From Lumbricus terrestris (lineage: Eukaryota; Annelida; Clitellata; Crassiclitellata; Lumbricidae), in the NCBI GenBank assembly GCA_949752735.1, contig OX457037.1:39619296-39683295 (forward strand): a DNA stretch of 64,000 nucleotides, written 5' to 3'. The notes beneath the pieces are model-generated. The model saw only the letters and a list, made by a program, of their open reading frames with translations. It searched no databases and was not told the DNA's origin. The position numbers were made by a program, and so were the translations under genes. Below, in pieces: positions 54,101 to 64,000 of the stretch. Position 1 is the first letter of the stretch, and every line of letters starts with the position of its first letter.

Positions 54101-57100
54101 CTAAAAAAATTCGTATATTCAATCCAAGACTAACAAACCACAGTGTGATTACCTGGTTTGTAAACTGATGACAAAGTCTTGAGCATTAATTCTCTTACCT
54201 GATTTCTGTGCGCTAAATTCAAGATGCAGTGCAACAAAGCATAGACATTAGTAGCAGACTTTTTTCTGTGTTGAATATTAATCTTTTTCTAGAGGCATAT
54301 ATGTTGTGTCAACTGGTGTCAAGTAAAAGTTTGCCATTCCAACTTTGATCACGATGTGATGAAATTTTATCAGTAGTTTTTTAAACAGCATATTTGCTTG
54401 TTGATGTAACTCGGCGGACCATAACATCCATGATATTAATCCAAGGACTCTGTTTTTTAGGGTCAGCTTGAACTTCTTCGAGGTCTCTTAACGGAAATGC
54501 TATTTGAAGATGATCTGCAGCAGGTAATTTATTTGTTTATTGCTTGTTTGTTTATTTGCTTTTGTTGCTAGTTATTATTCTGCACTGTTCTACTGGAAAT
54601 GATTTATAGATCAAAGGCATTTAATTTTTCTGTGGTAGCAATTTATTATAAGATTGCAGTTAGAATCAAACTACTGTTTCCATGTCCATCATGACAGGAT
54701 TAGAGGAGTCGCCTGGTCCTATGGTTGAAAAGCATTGTAATAAAATATCTGTGCAGACTTCCACTGAGAAGTTTGTGGACCTGCTTTATTAATGCATACG
54801 TTTTGAGTGACTTTTTTGTGAAGTTATAGTGTGATCAGACAATAAAATCATCTGAATACAGATTATTGTTTATTTATTTTGCTCTATGCCGCTGTGTATA
54901 GTACTCAAGTAGTTTTGATATATGTGAGGCTGGGGTCACAGGGTATTTGGTTAAAGCAGAGGTTCTCAACCAGTGTGTCACGACACACTAGTGTGTTGCG
55001 AATAGACCGGCGGTGTGTCATGTAAAAATGGTGTGTCGCAAAAATCCAGGAGCAAAATCTCTTTAATTGTTAGGCCAAACGTAGAATTATAAAATGATGC
55101 AGAATCGTAGATTAAGATCGGTGGAATTCAGAATTTTAGAGTCACTAGAAACTAAAAAGCATTCAGTGTCAACGTTCTCATTTGTTATAAATTTTATCAA
55201 TATAAAATAAATAAGGTAGTTTAAGTTTAACATATATGCAGGCCTATTTTAATTTTAAAGATATTGAGATAATGACGATCGTATGGTGTGTCGCCAAATT
55301 TGGATTCAAGTTCAGGTGTGTTGTGCGCGGAAAAAGGTTGAGAACCTCTGGGTTAAAGCACAAGTTTGGCTGCAGCAGCAAGCACTGGACAAATTCATAG
55401 ATGCTTTCAGTCACAGGTTGCCTAGCTTAGAGAAATTGTATACTTGTATGTATGAGCACTTGTTATAGCACTCGTCACGATTTCTATTGAGAGGCACTCC
55501 CGACTACAGCATGAGCACTGAATCTGTCAGTGCCGAAGCGTATGAACAATTGCGAGTGAAGGACTTGCTGAGGGCCCTACGCGGCGGTTTGAGGTGGATT
55601 CATACCTGCAACCTTCCAGCTCCAAGGCACTGAACATACCTCTGCAACACCGTACCCCACTAATTGCATTTCACACCAGTGTTTGAATTTTGGTGGTCGA
55701 GAAGAAACTCATTCGTGATTTCATTCGTGATTGCCATTATGGAATTTTTGAACCATTCAGCTCTCAATATATTTGTGTTTTTTGTATGATTGTCTCTTTC
55801 TAGTGGTTCACTCCAGAGGGTTTTCGGTCACTGTTTGCACTTATTGGAACTAACGGACAGGGCATAGGGACAAGGTGCGTGTCACTTTTTGATTAGAACA
55901 TGACTACTGGTACTTAATAGAAGATGACTAATGGTCCTTAACAGAACATGACTAATGGTCCTTAACAGAACATGACTAATGGTCCTTAACAGAACATGAT
56001 TAATGGTCCTTAACAGAACATGACTAATGGTCCTTAACAGAACATGACTAATGGTACCATAAAATCGACTCGTATGTTTACAGTTAAGCATGATTTTCGA
56101 CTTTAATCTAGTACTTGATGTATGACATATTTGTAATGATTTAATTGTGGGAACTGCTGTCTACCTGGGTGATGAATGCTGACTATTACGAATAAACATG
56201 TCTTAAATTCACGTAACGAGACATTTTTAAGAGACCACTTCAAAGGTACTCTCGAACAGCAATTTAACACTTTAACGACATGCTTTTGGTTTACCTGTCG
56301 TCGCTTTTAGTACTTTCTCGTTGTAAAAGTGTCGATATGTAAAATATTCAAATATCGTGGTGGCCACATTATGGACTGTGTGCTGGACTTACCCTAAGTC
56401 AAACTTCAGACTTAATAAATTCTACTCATCTACTTCTGTTCCAAAAATAATGTGGGAAATGCTGAACTGGCTTCCTGTAGATGAGCGGATTTGATTGATT
56501 GTATGGTCTGCTATTTTGGCACTGCTCTGACATGCATCTGAAAGCTTTGTGTTCGCGTTTTAAGTCAGCAAGGTCACTTATCACTCTGCTCTGCTGCTGC
56601 TGCCTGATGAAGTTTGCTTGTTCCTTGCTTTGCACATCATTGCACTCAGCTCGGACTATCTCATACATTAGGGCTTCACGACATACGATTCATTTGACGT
56701 AATTTCTTGTGAAATGTCTTTAGCTGTCCATGTCACATCGTCAAGCACAACATGAGCTAAGAAGCTTCTGCAGTATAAAAATACCATTGTTCACTTTTTT
56801 TGCTAGATTAGTCAGAGTTCTTTGGCTGAATGGAGAACTTTGTGAGTTTTGATCAGTCAGTCATTGTTGACGTTATCTTTCATTTTCTGTTTTCATCCAG
56901 TTCATTCAGTGTTTGGGTTAAGAACTGTGAGCGTCTAACGCTCGATGAATCGGCTCGCAAACAGCTCAACGACTACACCGATAAACTGTACAATGACATG
57001 GACAAAGGTTGGCGGCAGTTTTGAAGCGTTGGCGTGAATTGGTTATGCATGGTTTTGTAAATGAATTGCAATGATGTTTACAGTTGTTTTTCTAATTTCT

Positions 57101-60100
57101 CATGATTGCTTCTAGTTATTCATAATTAGCAGTATTCTTTTCATCAGCAGTGCATGGCCGATGTATATTTAGGGTCACTGGTCTGGTCATAACACACTCT
57201 TCACAGGAAATGACCTTGGTCTTGCTTGATCCTATATTGCTTCAATTCTTTGATCGAGACTGGTTATGTTACATGAATTATTTCTGTTCTTTAGTTACAC
57301 TTCGAGCAGCATTGTTGTGCCTTTATTGGACAATGCTCAAAGGATGGAGCAATATGGGCTGAAGTTCCTCCCCTATTTAGGCATCTGTTCAATTTGTCTT
57401 CTGATCCAGAATCTCAACTCTGACTTACACCATTGAGAGAAACTTATAATATTTTTTAATAATTGGTAACTTCTGACTCTGCTCTGGATAACTTTCTCTG
57501 AAACTGGAGTTTTGAACCTGGTACCCTTGCGCACAGTCTTGACCATTCGAGTATCGTGGATATTGGTGTACAGATGGAAACGGCAAGATTCCATGATGCA
57601 CAATCGGTTGTTTGCCATTTCTGTTGCTTGGTCCGTAACTGGTGCACAATATTCCGGAGTGAAGTGTTTCAGTAATAGGACATTTTACGGTGAAGTGGTT
57701 AGCAGCTGGTGGAGTTATGCAATATTTGTCTGTTTGGCAATAGTAATAGTAATAGTAATAGTAATAGTAATTGAACATTTATGTCTAGTAGTAAATTATT
57801 GCGAGTGTTTACAGACTATTATTTTGTGCTTTTACTCGCTGAAATTCAAGATGTGATGAATCGATTTGTAAACAAATATTGATTGATTGGTTGAGTGATT
57901 GACGACTCATTTATTGGTTGACTTAAGTGTGGTTAATTATGTGAATGTATAATACCGCAAAGCTGAGCCTGGTGTGGGAAGACTACTTTGCATTCGTTAT
58001 CACTTGACATTTATTAAGAATGAATTTAAAATGTGAATTAACTTAATGGTGCACAAACTTAGTGCACAGAAATCAATCAATCAACGTTTGTCTATTGAAA
58101 AAAATGAAGATGACACAGCCACAGCATTGTAATTATGGTTTTTGTATTGTGATGATTTATTGTATGGTGATATTTTTTAGTTTCTGGTGATTTCCTTAAT
58201 TGTGAAGGATCTGGACTTTACGTACTCCAGAGTTCATGTAAGTTATTTTGTTATACATATTATAATTATTATATATATTTAGATTTTTTCTTTATATTTA
58301 AATTTGTTAATGTATAATCTGAAGATAGCTATTACAACTTAAGAAATGTTTCAACTTTCGTGTTTCTTGCTAGGTTAACTTTGTTAGAATGTGAAAACAA
58401 CAAGTTTGAGTCTAAACAAATTATACTCATGTAATTGAATAAAATCTCCCCTTGTAGTCTCACTCTGACATGTAGGCGCTCATGACAAACTCCATCTATG
58501 GTTGACAGCTGATGCATATTCATGATGACTGATGCATATTCATGATGACTGATACATATTCATGACGGCTGATGCATATTCATGATGGCTGATGCATATT
58601 CATGATGGCTGATGCATATTCATGACGGCTGATGCATATTCATGACGGCTTATGCATATTCATGACGACTGATGCATATTCATGATGGCTGATGCATATT
58701 CATGATGGCTGATGCATATTCACAGTCACTGGTCACCTGGATTATGTACAAGGTAAAGAATGCTGCGTAGCCAAATGATTCATGTGAGGCATAAAGTTAT
58801 ACATTCATCTGAAATGCATTTGGCTATATGTACGTGTCGTATATATGTTATACATCTGTGTATCATGATGTTGCAAACTGTGCGTTCCAACTGACACCCA
58901 AACTGGTCAGCAAACACTCTGGTCTGCCTTCCTAAATGATTTGATTGTGCCCTGCTTTCAGACCACCACCCGTGCTCATCAGGACTTTTTGGTTGAGTCG
59001 CCATTGGTTCGGAATGCTTTTCCACCCTCTGTTCATGACATTGATGTGCACATGTGACTTATAATGTTTTCTCTAGACTCTTAAAGACTGTTTTTTTAGC
59101 TGTTTAATGGCCACTTGTTAAGGTTTCTGAGATGCTGTTAAGTGGCACTTTAGAAATGTCTTGTTACTAGACATCGCATTGCAGTTGCTTGCGAATGATG
59201 ATTACTGAACTTAATTGTTGTCATCATATCGGCATAAAATCCACTGAGAACTTTAAAAAACGAATCCGGACATGTGGACTGAAATGCAGAATGGCCAAAC
59301 ACTTATAGCTCTTAGAGCAAACACTGAAATAATGAGCAGTGGGTTTGCTAGAATAGTTAACCAACACTTTAGGATACCTCCACCATCCCATCTGTTTCAT
59401 GGTTTTTTTCTATCAGCTTGTTACTTAATTCAATGTTTTTATATTCATATTTGCTAGTTTATTAGTTTTAAGATTAACTTTTAAATTAACGGCATCATGA
59501 CCATACTGTAACAGATTTGCTGCATGTGGTGGGATGAATCAAGTATCTCATTTTAGCACAATTAACTCTGTAATTTTAAAGTTTAAATTGTTTTAAGATA
59601 TCACATATGTTCAGAAGTACTGGTATTATGAACTTGCATCTGTTAATATTTTTGTGTTAGGTAACCACAGCTGCACGCCAAACGCAGAAGTTGCATTTCT
59701 TAACAACAACTTTGTTCTTTCGGTGAAGGCTCTTGTCGATATAAAACAAGGCGACGTGAGTACTCGCACCGTAATTTACTGATATAATTTTCTTTTGTCT
59801 TTTATTTGCAAATACTTTTTTCTGTGACATATGTCAGGTGTACGAGCTCTGATAGGTGTCACTCCCATTTTTTGCTTAAAATCCATTACCTTTATGCTTA
59901 AATTTAATGGCCTTTTAAAATCTGTGACTTTTGAAAGCCTAAACTTGATTGCCTCTTAAAATCTGTTGCCTTTTTGCCTCAATTTAATGGCCTCTTAAAA
60001 TCTGTAGCCTTTATGTCTGAAGTTAATGATCTCTTAAAATCCGTGACCTTTATGCTTAAGCTTATATGGCCTCTTAAAATCTGTGACCTTTTTATGTATG

Positions 60101-61964
60101 TATGTATGTATGTATGCGCACTTGTTATAGCGCGCCTTCAAAATTTCTACTCGGAGTCGCTCCCGACTACAGCACGGACACTGAATTGGAGTTTCACGCC
60201 CTCGTGCATGAGCAATTTTGAGTGAAGGACTTGCTCAGGGTCCCTATGTGGCGCTTAGAGTTCATTCAAATAATTTAATTGAACTGTTCTGCGATCACTG
60301 CATTACTTTCCAGTCATTGAAATCACTGTGTTGGTTGACTTTACATAGTGAGCCACAGTATATCATGTAGGCTAGACTGTGCATATTTATCCTATTGGTT
60401 TTTTGCATCTATTGCTATGTACTGATATTCGCCTGTTACTGTTAAGTTTTGACTGATCAAATTTCTCAGTGAGTTTGTGTCATTGATTATGGTACAGTAC
60501 TGTAACTATGTAGGTCTGATGTAAGGTAATTTAACACCTTAATAGCAAGCAGCTGCATTGGTTTCCCAGCCAGTTATAGTGCACACTTGGTGTTAAGTGC
60601 TAAGCATAAATATGGAAGAAATGATACATCAGTGTAGAGCAGGGGAGAGTCGAAAGGAATCTGACTACTTCTTTGACACATTAATGACCCAGACTTGTCA
60701 TTGATGTCGGATGTAGTTGAAATCTGGAGTGGGAGCTTGGTCAGCACACAAGGTGCGAGAGATGAACATATTCTCCATCTGGAGACTAGTTAGGAGAGTG
60801 GAGAGCCATGCTCTACTTGAAGTTGTATTGGTGTGAAGAGAGATACATGCAGTGATTCCTTCACCTTGAATCAATCTTTTTAGGGATGCAAGACCAGTTG
60901 GCTGGGTCAATAGGTTTTTGTACTGTACTTAACAAATACGTAAGTGCAGACTTGTCAGACAGTGCACCTACTACATAATTTATAAGAAATCTAGTTGACT
61001 AAGTTGTTGAGAAAATAGTAATATTCCAGTGCATTTGGTCTTGTGCTTGATGTATACATATAATACATATATTTTTATTTATAAACTTAGACAGTACTGA
61101 TGTTTATCCACAAATTTTCTAATTTAACCGATGGTTACATATTATATCAGGAAATATTCATCTCTTATTTGGGAGAATGCGATCTGTCACGAAGTCGGTA
61201 TTCACGACAAAAACTTCTACGGTATGCTTTACTTGTGGTACTTCATCTGACTTCATCAAAAGTTTTAATATTTGCGAATTCTTTCTTTTTGCACGTTAGA
61301 TTTTTTAGACCAGTAAACTACGGAATACAGCCAGTTAGTCATAAAAAATTTTGCCTTTAGCTTTTTTTAGTTTATGCTTGAATTTAAAAAAGCATATGGA
61401 CTTTTATGCCAGCAGTGACTACCAGTGAAAATTTGTATGTTCGATGTGAGATGGGAGCCTATTGATTGTGGCTCAAACTCACATCTCAACGTGACCTTGC
61501 ACGAGTTACAAATTTATCTAATAATAATCTAATAATAATTTATCTATTAATAATGGCTGTGAAACTTGGGACGAGGTCTGATTTCTCGCAAATTCATTTT
61601 TTTTGCTTCTAAAATAATTTATATAAATCCTGAAGGATCATTGATACCATGGGTAACTTTTGGATCAATAATAATACAGTGCAGTTACAAGATCTATACC
61701 TTTGCTCAAGTAGTGTTGACAAACCTCAACAGACAATCATTTAGGCAGATCGATAACTGCATGAAGTTCATATTAATCAATATCGAATGGTATAAATACA
61801 ATCTTGGAATACAATGCCAGCTGTCGATTGTACTTTCCAGCGAGAACTATCTCTTTGTCTGTCAATGTGAGAATTGCGTTTTGCAAGCGGACGATCCGGA
61901 TATGACGTCGGAAGAAGAGGAATGTAGCGACAGCGACGACGACTGCATGGATGACCACGACTAA
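48165..61964 (+). CDS. SMYD5: SMYD5 lysine methyltransferase (SET/MYND), complete, 12 exons, 396 aa
   Basis: Exons: 48165-48218, 51063-51311, 52027-52151, 53061-53130, 53510-53614, 54461-54523, 55804-55874, 56901-57007, 58181-58237, 59661-59755, 61151-61221, 61841-61964. They sum to 1191 bp in one frame. Residues 1-18 come from a tiny first exon ([18 protein letters not shown]) that joins [10 protein letters not shown]; its donor (GTCTGT) is weak but the join fits human SMYD5. The split SET domain surrounds a zinc-binding MYND-like region (C56, C59, C97, C100, C105, C109, H118, C122). [13 protein letters not shown] and [20 protein letters not shown] are SMYD5-specific blocks. The SET core has [10 protein letters not shown] (301-310) and ISYLG (336-340), and the post-SET cysteines are CQCENC (363-368). 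The C-terminus is acidic ([18 protein letters not shown]), shorter than the human poly-Glu tail. Reported SMYD5 substrates in mammals include ribosomal protein L40 and histone tails. The 2.8-kb intron 1 contains an antisense LINE. Confidence 0.95.
48378..50047 (-). mobile_element. 5'-truncated non-LTR retrotransposon with open reverse-transcriptase frame
   Basis: The minus strand has an unbroken frame from about 50040 down to the stop at 48671. It opens ...[19 protein letters not shown] and [15 protein letters not shown]. Reverse-transcriptase blocks follow: [46 protein letters not shown], the catalytic FADDTN, then a thumb region ending [17 protein letters not shown] sequence (here [13 protein letters not shown]). 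A stop just upstream of about 50040 and the lack of an endonuclease domain indicate 5' truncation. The 3'UTR (48671 down to 48378) ends in AATAAATGAATTGAATTGAA, a short ATTGA-type tail. Jockey/CR1 group by motif. It lies antisense in SMYD5 intron 1. The intact frame suggests a fairly recent insertion. Confidence 0.9.
51332..51536 (-). mobile_element. tRNA-derived SINE, copy 6
   Basis: Reverse orientation: the plus strand starts GTATGTATGCGCACTTGTTA (tail plus TATG repeat) and ends with the complement of GGGGTGCGGTGGTGTAGTCG. The B box appears as GGTTCGAATCG. It begins about 20 bp after the donor of SMYD5 exon 2. Confidence 0.9.
53742..53815. repeat. TTAA palindromic element, diverged copy E
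   Basis: Runs from TTAATCGTTTACGG to GGTAAAAGGTTAA with the family core AATGGTATGGGGAATCCTAT on the plus strand. It lies in SMYD5 intron 5. Confidence 0.6.
54957..55350. mobile_element. 394-bp hAT-type MITE
   Basis: The termini CAGAGGTTCTCAACC and GGTTGAGAACCTCTG are exact inverted repeats. GGTTAAAG is duplicated at 54949-54956 and 55351-55358 (8 bp). The sub-terminal region repeats GTGTGTCG/GTGTGTCA words, as in several hAT/Charlie-like elements. It is distinct from the SPIN-like element but shares the terminal GGTTCTCAACC. No coding frame. It lies in SMYD5 intron 6. Confidence 0.9.
55444..55660 (-). mobile_element. tRNA-derived SINE, copy 7 (diverged)
   Basis: The plus strand starts TTGTATGTATGAGCACTTGT and ends near GTACCCCAC, the complement of the GGGGTACGG head. 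The B box is decayed (GGTATGAATCC). It lies in SMYD5 intron 6, close to the 394-bp MITE. Confidence 0.8.
55896..56057. repeat. 24-bp minisatellite, about seven copies
   Basis: The unit AACATGACTAATGGTCCTTA plus ACAG is repeated almost exactly, with the first two copies diverged. It starts about 20 bp after the donor of SMYD5 exon 7. Confidence 0.9.
57740..57771. repeat. (TAG/TAA) microsatellite
   Basis: Five perfect AATAGT-type units, in SMYD5 intron 8. Confidence 0.85.
58509..58731. repeat. 20-bp minisatellite with POU/MORE-like sites, about eleven copies
   Basis: The unit GATGCATATTCATGATGGCT, nearly identical between copies. Each contains ATGCATATTCAT, one base from the Oct MORE palindrome ATGCATATGCAT and similar to Pit-1-type sites. 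It lies in SMYD5 intron 9. Confidence 0.9.
59874..60095. repeat. About 41-bp degenerate minisatellite
   Basis: Five to six copies of a unit like CTCTTAAAATCTGTGACCTT plus TATGCTTAAATTTAATGGC. The array ends directly at the TATG repeat that begins SINE copy 8. It lies in SMYD5 intron 10. Confidence 0.75.
60092..60269 (-). mobile_element. tRNA-derived SINE, copy 8 (head lost)
   Basis: The plus strand begins with (TATG)n and GCGCACTTGTTATAGCGCGC (tail) and continues through the body. It stops near GGCGCTTAGAGTTCATTC, before the B box, so most of the tRNA-like head is missing. Confidence 0.8.
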
Positions 61965-62531
61965 GTCTACAGACGCTACTTTAGATTTCGAAACATTTGT
62001 AAAGATATCGATTTAATCCTGTTCGACTTTGCAATTACTGCAGAAGTAAATGCGTAGAAATTTTGACTCATGGAACAATTTTAGAGATTCTACTTCTGAT
62101 ACGGACATGCTGTTGATGTTTTTGGTTGAAAAGCATTGTAGTGTATGTTTTTCTGGTTCTGTGGGCAAAAAGGATAGCTCCCACTATTCGTGCTATTTGT
62201 GAATCAGGCAGTAATATTCGTTAATGGAATTGACCCTATAGTCAGTCACTAAGGAATAACTGAGTGACTTGATCAGTTAGCAACTGACTTAGCAACTTAG
62301 TCGACTAGTCACATGCTTATCAACCGAGTCGCTTATATTTGTCGACTCTCCTAGCAACTTGCTATCGACTTCTTCGATAATCCGGTGTGCTTAGTAGTTG
62401 CCTAATAATTTGAATGTGTTTTGCAACTACTGTACTGACAGACCGATTACTGTGAAAGTATTACGGTTGATATAAAGAACTGCAGATCTGACATCGAATA
62501 ATTGCATTTTTGACTGTTGGTTTAATATATT

Positions 62532-62730
62532 GGGGTGCGGTTGTATAGTGGTGGGTTCGGTGCTTTGGAGCCGGAGGGTTTCAGATTTGGAATCCACCTT
62601 AAGCCGCCGTGTAGGGACCTTGAGCAAGTCCTTCACTCACAATTGCTCGTGCACTTTGGCACGAAACTCTGTAGTCGGGAGCACCTCTGAGTAGTGAGCT
62701 TGTGAGGCACTATAGCAAATGTGAGACATA
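62532..62730 (+). mobile_element. tRNA-derived SINE, copy 9 (diverged)
   Basis: Head GGGGTGCGGTTGTATAGTGG, damaged B box (GATTTGGAATCC), body CTTCACTCACAATTGCTCG and tail GAGTAGTGAGCTTG...CACTATAGCAAATG. It lies about 570 bp beyond the SMYD5 stop. Confidence 0.8.
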
Positions 62731-63151
62731 AGTAAAAATAAATATTGTAACTGGTAACTTATAAGCAGGTGTTGCTTCTTTCCTGCTGCTAATGCCTTTA
62801 CATCAATTGAGACTCGGAGACCATGTTTATAACTATTCAAGCAGAGTAGTAAGTGAACAGTCTCTAGCAGTGACTAGCACCGAGTAGCTTAGTGACTGGC
62901 TTCAACTTGAACGCTTAGTATAGAATTGGGACTAACTGAAATAGATGGAAAGAAAACAGATTTGATTTCCATGGTTTCTAGTGATACCTGTGGCTGCTAA
63001 ATATGATAAAGTTGACCGCAATATACAATGTTGCTTTTCACTTTTCAGTGTTTGGGATCTTGAAATGAATGAAGCTAGCCATTTAAGAAATGCTTTCACA
63101 TGAGGCTGTCAGTTGGTGTGTAGGAACGTATTGAATGGTTATTGGTATATG

Positions 63152-63804
63152 AACAGCAAATATAGACGAAAATTGAATACAAATGAGGGTGTTTAAGACG
63201 AGCAATGGAACTCCATACGAGACGGGACAAAACAGGTTGGGAAGTTTATAGATCTGCTTAGGGCCATCCATGGATATATTGCATAAGTAAAAAATCGTAT
63301 TTTCAACCCTGTCCATCTGTACGCACCCGTACATTTTGTTGACCCATATGCGTATGTGCAAATACGATCTACCCCCCCACCCAATTACAAAGTCCTCTAT
63401 GAAACATATATTTTACCGTATGCTACTAATTATTTTTGTGAAGCAACATATTTGCTACTAAAATTTGTTAACTGTTATAGTTGACCGTTTAACCGAATAT
63501 AATTTCAATGTAGTCAAATGTGGCATCGTGCGACCATATGATAATTCAGGAGGTATAAATAGGCTAATGTGACGTTATAATTAGACATTTTATTTTGTGT
63601 ACGTACATTTTACCGTGTTTCCTTCGTACGCACCCAAACGCAAATTGACTAACAGCAAATATAGAAGGAAATCTAATACAAATACGGGTGTTTAAGACAA
63701 GCAATGTAACTCATACGAGACAAGACAAACCAATTAAGATGGAAAGTTTATACTGTATAGATCTACGTGACCCTCCCCTCCGTGCGTACGTAATAATATG
63801 GACA
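63152..63804. repeat. Dispersed repeat, copy 2, with internal duplication
   Basis: 63291-63804 is collinear with 38105-38517. In addition, 63152-63265 (AACAGCAAATATAGACGAAA ... GGGTGTTTAAGACGAGCAAT ... TATAGATCT) recurs at 63650-63765, so the element carries this block on both sides. It ends GCGTACGTAATAATATGGAC and A. No coding frame; unidentified element. Confidence 0.7.
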
Positions 63805-64000
63805 ACCTCTTAGTAGGTGGGGAGTGAATTAAGCGGGAAAGTTTAATGATTTGTAAAAGTTCTGCTTAGTACATATTTTAGGATTTTTTGCATTTAGAAC
63901 CTGCAAAGATCCGACTGCACAGTAGAAGATTGGCCATTGTTACCCTGATCAACTGAGGCTAAGAAAATGAAGGTGATATTACTTAACACCCAGGGCCATG

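Larger units (their letters stand above)
61965..64000. other. Region downstream of SMYD5, repeats only
   Basis: No exon recognised. An AATAAA occurs near 62737, just past SINE copy 9, as a possible SMYD5 polyadenylation signal. 62222-62370 is rich in GACT/GTCGAC words. The rest is SINE copy 9 and the dispersed repeat at the right edge. Confidence 0.55.

Overview
This is animal nuclear DNA. It carries four multi-exon genes with GT-AG introns, AT-rich introns and intergenic DNA, several LINE lineages, tRNA-derived SINEs and hAT- and TTAA-type transposon relics. Transposons inside most large introns and vertebrate-like intron positions suggest an invertebrate with a moderately large genome. I cannot place it further from sequence alone.

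Layout. (1) 1-8217, + strand: the 3' part of a fibroblast growth factor receptor (FGFR)-type receptor tyrosine kinase. Seven exons encode 293 residues, from the alphaC helix of the kinase domain to the stop; the 5' part lies outside the window. (2) 8218-16051: intergenic DNA with a SINE, small transposons and a tandem array carrying TGACGTCA palindromes just upstream of the next gene. (3) 16052-37697, + strand: a complete 24-exon kinesin-5 (KIF11/Eg5) gene of 1093 codons, with motor, coiled-coil stalk, BimC box and KEN motifs. (4) 41746-45806, - strand: complete mannosyl-oligosaccharide glucosidase (MOGS, glucosidase I), 3 exons, 835 residues, convergent with kinesin-5. (5) 48165-61964, + strand: complete SMYD5 (SET and MYND domains), 12 exons, 396 residues, divergent from MOGS. 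(6) 61965-64000: repeats only.

The four genes form no pathway: growth-factor signalling, spindle bipolarity, ER N-glycan trimming and protein lysine methylation. The exon sums are whole codon numbers for every gene (counting the one carried-in base for FGFR), and I saw no frameshift, so all look functional.

The rest is mostly mobile DNA. One tRNA-headed SINE family has nine copies here, and its tail resembles the 3' end of LINE fragments in the same window, which suggests a SINE/LINE pair. Other items are a SPIN-like hAT element with a perfect 8-bp target duplication, several further terminal-inverted-repeat elements with target duplications, a family of 71-bp palindromes bounded by TTAA, and several minisatellites, two of which repeat recognisable transcription-factor sites (CRE; POU/MORE-like). 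I found no RNA gene, CRISPR array or clear new multi-gene system.
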